From Bacilli bacterium (GTDB taxonomy: Bacteria > Bacillota_I > Bacilli_A > RFN20 > CAG-826): 64,000 bases of DNA. Shown here one piece after another: positions 56,203 to 61,667 of the stretch. Position 1 is the first letter of the stretch; every line of letters starts with the position of its first letter. The translations under genes were made by a program, and so were the position numbers. The stretch spans positions 75,655 to 139,654 of the forward strand of contig JAFUHI010000001.1 in the NCBI GenBank assembly GCA_017468925.1, read 5' to 3'. A model generated the notes under the pieces. It was not told where the DNA came from, searched no databases, and saw only the letters and a list, made by a program, of their open reading frames with translations.

Positions 56203-56812
56203 TTAAAACCTCACTTTCCACAAGATTCTTTAACGCTTGCGCCGGAAATCTCGTTGCTAATTTGATTAATGTTTTTGGGTCAATATTGTTGTCTTTTATG
56301 TATTGAATGATTCTTCTCTTAGCAAAATCATTCAATTGAGGATTGATGCCAAGATCTAAAAATAGCTGGATTATCGTGTAGTATCTGTAATTTTCTTTTG
56401 TTATCTCAAATCTAGATTTTCTTACAATAAATTTTATCCCATCGATGCTTACGACTCTTTTTCTTGTGGCCTCATTATTGGTGACTATCTCTAATACATT
56501 AGGAACTTGAGAAGTGATGCCGAATTGATTTAGTAACGCTAAACCGGAATAAACACCATACACTGTTTCACCATTGGTAACATATTTATTGTTGGCAACC
56601 ATCGAAGAAGTCATGGTTGCTTTTCCAAAAAAAGTTTTCTTCGGAAGGCAATATACACCTCTGGAGAATTTAATAATGTCTCCTTTTTCTTCGGCTTGTT
56701 TCAAGAGTCTGAAAATATATGCTTTGGTGAATTCCGGAAATAAAGAAATGATGTCTTCTGTATAGACAGGTCCGCCTGGTTTAAAGTTTTCTTTGACTCT
56801 AGAAACAAACAT
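56189..56812 (-). CDS. AbiEi-like antitoxin with winged helix
   Basis: 207 residues. N-terminal winged-helix DNA-binding domain (AYIFRLLKQAEEKGDIIKFSRGVYCLP) and a C-terminal antitoxin-type domain containing VYGVYSGLALLNQFGITSQVPN, the usual AbiEi layout. AbiEi autoregulates the operon and neutralises AbiEii in characterised systems. The promoter carries a perfect TAGTATACTA palindrome at the -10. A GGAAGGA ribosome binding site precedes the ATG. Confidence 0.85.
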   Translation of the reverse strand: MFVSRVKENFKPGGPVYTEDIISLFPEFTKAYIFRLLKQAEEKGDIIKFSRGVYCLPKKTFFGKATMTSSMVANNKYVTNGETVYGVYSGLALLNQFGITSQVPNVLEIVTNNEATRKRVVSIDGIKFIVRKSRFEITKENYRYYTIIQLFLDLGINPQLNDFAKRRIIQYIKDNNIDPKTLIKLATRFPAQALKNLVESEVLNGII

Positions 56813-56833
56813 ATATATGTTCCTTCCGTCAAT

Positions 56834-56863
56834 AGTATACTAATTTATACAATCAAAATCAAA
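56834..56863 (-). promoter_or_regulatory. AbiE operon promoter with palindromic -10
   Basis: Minus strand: TTGATT (56858-56863), 17-base spacer, TATACT (56835-56840), which lies within TAGTATACTA (56834-56843). TTGATT is duplicated at 56852-56857. Confidence 0.75.
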
Positions 56864-57132
56864 ACAAATTAATTGAATAAAGATTGGCTTGTTTAAGGCC
56901 AGAACTTCTCAATAAGAAAAAAATTTACCTTTATCTAATAATATTAACTTATAAATATATCTATAGATATTCCCGGTATTAATATTATTAATAAAGGTAA
57001 CTTTAGTGGGTCTATTGACTCATCTTTTTTCTTATGGAAATATGGTTATCGAAGGTCTATAAAAAATGAAATTATAAGCGAAAAGAATTGTTGGAAGTAA
57101 ACGGAATAGAAGAAAAGGAGGGCGATTAGACA
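56864..57132. other. intergenic region upstream of the phosphoesterase cassette
   Basis: Apart from the inverted repeat it contains a TTGACT (57015-57020) without a matching good -10, and the ribosome binding site AGGAGGG just before 57133. No protein-coding frame is visible. Confidence 0.6.
56911..57035. repeat. long nested inverted repeat between divergent operons
   Basis: Inner arms of 23 and 22 bases, 56925-56947 and 56979-57000, pair except for one extra base; the 31-base loop contains the perfect palindrome ATATCTATAGATAT (56957-56970). Outer arms ATAAGAAAAAA (56912-56922) and TTTTTTCTTAT (57025-57035) also match. A GGGTC/GACTC hairpin with a T-run lies at 57008-57030. Confidence 0.8.
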
Positions 57133-57768
57133 ATGAACAAAAAAGAAACCATTATAAAAATAAACGGAGAGCATAATTTCTTCTTGTTTCAAGATATTGT
57201 TTATTATTTCGGATTGACGCTCAAATTTGAATGGCGTTTTCCAATTGTTAGCAAATATAAAGATAAGGAAAAGAGAAGCAAATGTGCTTCAGAATTCATT
57301 TATGACTCTTGGTATGACTTATTCATTGAAAAACTAATGACGTGTCCGCGCACAGATTACTGCCGAAAGCTTATTGATGGATTTAAAGATTGGATGATCA
57401 CCACTAATATTGCTATTACTACCGCACAAGTCGGAAGAAAAGAAGAAGGCATTCCGAGTTGGGAACTAGACTCGTTAACAAAAAATAAGCCATCCTTTCT
57501 TATTGAACACAGTGATGATTTTGAAATATACACAGTCCATTTTAATGAAGAAATTGAAGTGTTATTTAACGAAGCTATTTACTTTTATCACACCATTGAA
57601 AATAGTTTTAACCCCAACTCTTTTTTAGCTTTATTAAGACGGTATTTCATCATCGAAGAAGAATATCTATCTAAAGAGATATCGGTTATTTGTGAAAGTT
57701 TTGAAGGCAAAAAAGAATTCTTTATGGGAAAAGCGATATATGAAATAGTGGAGGATAACAGACAATGA
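57133..57768 (+). CDS. protein of unknown function, partner of metallophosphoesterase
   Basis: 211 residues. I recognise no family. It begins with a short basic strand-like segment (KKETIIKINGEHNFFLF), has aromatic-rich stretches (YYFGLTLKFEWRFP, IYDSWYDLFIEKLM), contains two widely spaced cysteines around CPRTDYC, and ends acidic. No signal peptide or membrane helix. Strong AGGAGGG ribosome binding site. It overlaps the next gene by 4 bases (ATGA), so the two are translated together and are likely to act together. Confidence 0.8.
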   Translation: MNKKETIIKINGEHNFFLFQDIVYYFGLTLKFEWRFPIVSKYKDKEKRSKCASEFIYDSWYDLFIEKLMTCPRTDYCRKLIDGFKDWMITTNIAITTAQVGRKEEGIPSWELDSLTKNKPSFLIEHSDDFEIYTVHFNEEIEVLFNEAIYFYHTIENSFNPNSFLALLRRYFIIEEEYLSKEISVICESFEGKKEFFMGKAIYEIVEDNRQ

Positions 57769-59165
57769 TTTATATAACTGGTGATACACACGGAAATATT
57801 GATTTCGCAAAACTAAAGAAATATTTTTCAAATAGGTACGTTACTAAAAAAGATTACCTGATTATTTTAGGTGACGCTGGGATGGTGTGGAGTGAAGAAG
57901 ATTGTTATATTTGGGATTATGCCATGCTTGGTTTAACCGTGTTATTTATCGATGGAAATCATGAAAATTTTGAATTGCTAAATAAATTTCCGATTGTGAC
58001 TTATAAAGGGGCGAAATGTCATAGGCTATATCACAATATTTACCACATCATGCGTGGCGAAATAATAAATATCAATGGCCTATCGTTCTTTTGCATGGGC
58101 GGCGCAACTTCGATTGATAAAGCCCAAAGACTAAATCGCATTTCTTGGTGGGAAGAAGAGAATATATCAAATAAAGACATTCTTAACGGCTTAAACAACC
58201 TCGATAAATATAATTATCGTGTTGATTACGTCTTAAGCCATGCCGCGCCTTCTTTTGTGGTAAGAAAGATGTTTAATTATCAAATGGATGGCAACACAGA
58301 GATATTGGCGAGATTCCAGTCTCAAATTGAATTTAAATATTGGTATTTTGGCCATTATCACGAAAACAAGAAATGGAGTAAATATCGCTGTTTCTATGGT
58401 GATATTTTAGAAATACCTGCGATAGATAAAGGGAAAAAGAAAATCAATTTCCCATATTTATATTCGGATGATGATGGATATTTGCACAATAGAAAAACAC
58501 TTCGACGATTAAACGCCAAAGTGGAAGATTTGCCTGAATGGTATTATGAGGGCTATAAAGGTTATTATTATTCTTTAAAAGACGTTAGCGATGTCGCTTT
58601 CCGTCGCTCATTGACGGACAATCATTTAAATAAAGATGCAGTGGTTTATCTTCATTATCATGGCAAATTAAAAAAGAATAGATTTTACGAGCCACTAGAA
58701 AATGAAAGATGGGAAAAATGGGATGCCTCTACTTGGAGAGATTCTTGCAAAGATGTTTGCTTAGGCATTGAAAAATATTCCCCTCACCTTAATCTAGACA
58801 AACTAAAAGCGGCAATTAATCTTAATTACGATCACTACAATCAGTGTCATGAATTAATCGATTTTTCTTCCTATGATATTGTCGAAAGGCCTTTTGATGA
58901 TGTATTTACACCTCATTATGTTGACAAATATTCACTAGAAAAAGCGAAATACGTAGTCACTCGTGGAGATAGAGTTCTTTCTGAGTTTTTGAAATTTGAA
59001 TACGCGATGAAGTACGTATCTCTTTATATGTCTAATAAATTAAATATAAAAGTATGGACAGAAACCATCGGTGATGAGAAAACCCCATTTATCAGAGCGT
59101 TCGATACGGGCCATGACACTTCTGATTGGGTATATATCAAGGAAATAAAATATGACGAGAATTGA
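57765..59165 (+). CDS. calcineurin-like metallophosphoesterase with unknown C-terminal domain
   Basis: 466 residues. Residues 1 to about 220 hold a complete two-metal site: GDTHG (6-10), LGDAG (35-39), GNHE (64-67), SHAAP (158-162) and GHYH (196-199). The following 245 residues, aromatic- and Lys-rich (VYLHYHGKLKKNRFYE, WEKWDASTWRDSC), match no family I know. The N-terminal part resembles stand-alone phosphoesterases of gut Firmicutes; substrate may be a nucleotide, nucleic acid or protein. Translationally coupled to the 211-residue unknown gene. Confidence 0.85.
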   Translation: MIYITGDTHGNIDFAKLKKYFSNRYVTKKDYLIILGDAGMVWSEEDCYIWDYAMLGLTVLFIDGNHENFELLNKFPIVTYKGAKCHRLYHNIYHIMRGEIININGLSFFCMGGATSIDKAQRLNRISWWEEENISNKDILNGLNNLDKYNYRVDYVLSHAAPSFVVRKMFNYQMDGNTEILARFQSQIEFKYWYFGHYHENKKWSKYRCFYGDILEIPAIDKGKKKINFPYLYSDDDGYLHNRKTLRRLNAKVEDLPEWYYEGYKGYYYSLKDVSDVAFRRSLTDNHLNKDAVVYLHYHGKLKKNRFYEPLENERWEKWDASTWRDSCKDVCLGIEKYSPHLNLDKLKAAINLNYDHYNQCHELIDFSSYDIVERPFDDVFTPHYVDKYSLEKAKYVVTRGDRVLSEFLKFEYAMKYVSLYMSNKLNIKVWTETIGDEKTPFIRAFDTGHDTSDWVYIKEIKYDEN

Positions 59166-59190
59166 TTTATTACCCACAATGTAGTAAAAT
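59162..59190 (+). promoter_or_regulatory. promoter of the AlbA_2 gene
   Basis: TTGATT (59162-59167), 17-base spacer, TAAAAT (59185-59190), beginning within the stop codon region of the phosphoesterase gene. Confidence 0.75.
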
Positions 59191-59217
59191 TGAATAATAA
59201 AAATATGGGTGATAAAT

Positions 59218-60624
59218 ATGAGCAAATTGAATGATTTAATTAAAGAATGCTTAGGCTATGAAGATGAACTTGAATGGGTAGAATTCAAGGCGAATATTTT
59301 TAATATTGATGAAGTTGGCGAATATATTTCCGCATTGTCCAATAGCGCTGCTATTTTAGGAAAGCCAAACGCCTATATGATTTGGGGAATAGAAAATGAT
59401 ACTCACAAAATTATCGGCACAAACATTAATTACAACAAAGAGATTAACAATGAACCCATTCAACATTATTTGGCAAGAAAATTATCACCAAGCCTCGCTT
59501 TCTATTTTGATGAAACAAAATATGAAGATAAAAGAGTAGTGGTGTTGACTATTCCTGCTGCCAAAATCGTCCCTACCGATTATCAAGGTGTTAGATATAT
59601 TAGAATCGGCTCAAGCAAAGAGAATCTAAAAAAATATCCAGAAAGAGAAGCTTTTTTGTTCTCAATTTTAACATTCGGTTTGCCAACCATTAATAATAAA
59701 GCTTCCGAATACCAAGATTTAACTTTTAATCAACTGTTTACATATTATTCATCTAAAGGAATTGAATTGAACAAGAACAATTTCAAAACAAATCTCCACT
59801 TGCTTACTGACGATGGCAAATACAACATTATGGCGCAGCTTCTATCGGATAATTCTCATGTGCCAATTAGGGTGGCTATTTTCGATGGCAAAACCAAAGC
59901 CAGCAAAATGTATTCGGTTAAAGAATTCGGTTATAAATGTCTGTTGAATTCTTTATATGAAGTTCTAAATTACGGGGAAATATTGAATATCCCTCAGGCC
60001 GACGAAGAAGGTCGAATCATGGAAAGAAAAGAGGTCATGCTCTTTAATTATGATGCCTATAGAGAAGCCGTCATTAATGCGTTCGTCCACAATAAATGGG
60101 TTGATTTAAACGAACCAATGATCACCGTTTATAACGATAGGATAGAAATACTATCAAGAGGCGAATTAGCCCCTCTTCAAACTTTAAATGGGTTCTACAA
60201 AGGGCATTCAATTCCTGTTAATGAAAAATTGTCAGAAATGTTCTTGCAACTTCATATCAGTGAGAAAACTGGAAGAGGCATTCCAACTATTATATCGATA
60301 TATGGTGCTGACGTAATCGACATTTCGGATGGAACGATTGTTGTAACAATCCCATTCAATAGAATCAACCAGGTGGGTGATAAAGTGGGTAATAAAGTGG
60401 GTAATAAAGTGGGTAATAAAGTGGGTAATAAATCACTTAATAATTCTGAAATTAAAGTGTTGGCAGAAATTAGAAATAACCCAAATATCACTAAAGCCGA
60501 ATTGATAATCAAATGCGATTTGGGAAAAACTTCAGTTGATAATATCATCTCATTTTTAAAGAAACATGGGTTTATCGAAAGGGTCGGTTCTAAAAAGACA
60601 GGTTATTGGAAAGTTAATCAATAA
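59218..60624 (+). CDS. AlbA_2 (Schlafen-like) domain transcriptional regulator
   Basis: 468 residues. N-terminal AlbA_2 putative DNA/RNA-binding domain (EWVEFKANIFN ... SNSAAILGKPNAYMIWGIEN ... GVRYIRIGSSKENLKKYP), an ATPase-like C-terminal half of the AAA_4/HATPase-like group (AVINAFVHNKW ... NDRIEILSRGELAP), a linker of five V-G-(D/N)-K units (residues 386-405, encoded by 60373-60432), then a winged helix (SEIKVLAEIRNNPNITKAELI). Repeats of this type are known in the family. ATG 59218 is preferred to a GTG three codons earlier because it follows GGGTGAT. Role: regulator or defence-associated factor; uncertain. Confidence 0.85.
   Translation: MSKLNDLIKECLGYEDELEWVEFKANIFNIDEVGEYISALSNSAAILGKPNAYMIWGIENDTHKIIGTNINYNKEINNEPIQHYLARKLSPSLAFYFDETKYEDKRVVVLTIPAAKIVPTDYQGVRYIRIGSSKENLKKYPEREAFLFSILTFGLPTINNKASEYQDLTFNQLFTYYSSKGIELNKNNFKTNLHLLTDDGKYNIMAQLLSDNSHVPIRVAIFDGKTKASKMYSVKEFGYKCLLNSLYEVLNYGEILNIPQADEEGRIMERKEVMLFNYDAYREAVINAFVHNKWVDLNEPMITVYNDRIEILSRGELAPLQTLNGFYKGHSIPVNEKLSEMFLQLHISEKTGRGIPTIISIYGADVIDISDGTIVVTIPFNRINQVGDKVGNKVGNKVGNKVGNKSLNNSEIKVLAEIRNNPNITKAELIIKCDLGKTSVDNIISFLKKHGFIERVGSKKTGYWKVNQ
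60373..60432 (+). repeat. 12-base tandem repeat, five copies, coding
   Basis: GTGGGTGATAAA followed by four copies of GTGGGTAATAAA, encoding V-G-D-K and then V-G-N-K units. In-frame copy-number change would alter linker length without a frameshift. Confidence 0.9.
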
Positions 60625-60748
60625 ACAGATTGAAGCCATGATAGTTTTGCGACGTCTTGTCTTGAGACGAAAAGACATTTATCATTTTATTTAGCAAAGA
60701 TGAAGCAGATTGGATTTTTCGCGAAATGAAACAAAAGATGAAAATGGC

Positions 60749-60775
60749 ACTCTCTTCTCTCTCTCACTCTCTCTA
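60749..60775. repeat. CT-rich low-complexity tract
   Basis: A run of CTCT repeats downstream of the AlbA_2 gene. No other structure seen. Confidence 0.6.
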
Positions 60776-60795
60776 ATCCCTTTATTAAAAATAAA

Positions 60796-60816
60796 AGAAC
60801 CATCAGTTCTATTTTT
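60796..60816 (+). terminator. intrinsic terminator after the AlbA_2 gene
   Basis: AGAAC/GTTCT stem with CATCA loop and a following ATTTTTC, about 170 bases beyond the stop codon. A second GGCGA/TCGCC hairpin with TTTT lies at 60818-60837. Confidence 0.55.
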
Positions 60817-60864
60817 CGGCGAGTCAATTCGCCTTTTCAGTTATTTCAATATTTCGCCGAAAAG

Positions 60865-60894
60865 GTGAGTATTTTTGTTGAAAGAGGTACTCAC
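60865..60894 (+). promoter_or_regulatory. inverted repeat holding the ribosome binding site of the XRE gene
   Basis: GTGAGTA (60865-60871) and TACTCAC (60888-60894) flank a 16-base loop that includes AGAGG (60883-60887), the ribosome binding site. It could be an operator for the XRE protein or an mRNA hairpin. Confidence 0.55.
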
Positions 60895-60896
60895 TT

Positions 60897-61655
60897 ATGA
60901 CGCTTGGGCAAAAAATTAGAAAATTAAGAGAAGAAAAAGGTCTCACCCAAAAAGATTTGGCCGAAAAGATGAATGTGACTTTCCAAACGGTCAGCAAATG
61001 GGAGATGGACAAAAACGAACCGGATATCGCCACCCTAAAAGAACTATCCAGGATCTTTGAAACGACAGTTGATTGTCTAATAGATGAGAAAGAAGAGGTG
61101 CGCGATACGCATGTGGTGGCTATACCTGAGGAAGATGAAAACGAAATAGTAGAACCTAAAACCAAAAAGGTATCACACGATAAATATGAATCCGTTTCTA
61201 AAGAAAGAAGCGAGACTGAAGTCCACGGCAAGAAAATAACATTTGGTTGGGGAATCGCCGCAGGCTCTGTGGCTTTGATTGTCTCAATGCTTATATTTTT
61301 CTTAGTGCCTGAATGCAAAGAGAATATAGCCCCAGGATTATCTATTCTTTATTCGTTATTAATCTCTTACGGGATGTTTGCCTTGCTATATTGCATTCTC
61401 TCGGGCTCATATATATGCGATGTATTCACTTGGACTGCGACTAGGACCATAAAATTCCCTATCCTCATTTTCAGCTGGAGTCTCGATGGTTTTATGTGGC
61501 TTATCGCAATGAAGATATTATTCGCCATATTAGGATTTTTGATTGGCGCGTTTTTGTTTTTGTTCGGGTTGGGTTTATCAATGCTTCTAAGCGCATTCTC
61601 ATTCCCATTTATTCTTATGCACAACATCCGCACCGGATATGAAGATGCTTTCTAA
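60897..61655 (+). CDS. XRE-family regulator with membrane domain
   Basis: 252 residues. Residues 1-60 are a Cro/CI-type helix-turn-helix (IRKLREEKGLTQKDLAEKM ... VSKWEMDKNEPDIATLKELS). A charged linker (DEENEIVEPKTKKVSHDKYE) leads to four hydrophobic segments beginning about residue 119 (WGIAAGSVALIVSMLIFFLV). Same layout as the 16324-16953 gene. Next gene, a lipoprotein, starts 12 bases later behind AGGAGG, so the regulator may control or sense it. Confidence 0.87.
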   Translation: MTLGQKIRKLREEKGLTQKDLAEKMNVTFQTVSKWEMDKNEPDIATLKELSRIFETTVDCLIDEKEEVRDTHVVAIPEEDENEIVEPKTKKVSHDKYESVSKERSETEVHGKKITFGWGIAAGSVALIVSMLIFFLVPECKENIAPGLSILYSLLISYGMFALLYCILSGSYICDVFTWTATRTIKFPILIFSWSLDGFMWLIAMKILFAILGFLIGAFLFLFGLGLSMLLSAFSFPFILMHNIRTGYEDAF

Positions 61656-61667
61656 GGAGGAAATATT

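Noticed and set aside
60373-60432. CRISPR array
   Set aside because: Units are 12-base, contiguous and in frame with coding sequence; no spacers.
60252-60548. Minus-strand frame with repeated LLPT units
   Set aside because: It is the complement of the V-G-N-K coding repeat inside the AlbA_2 gene.
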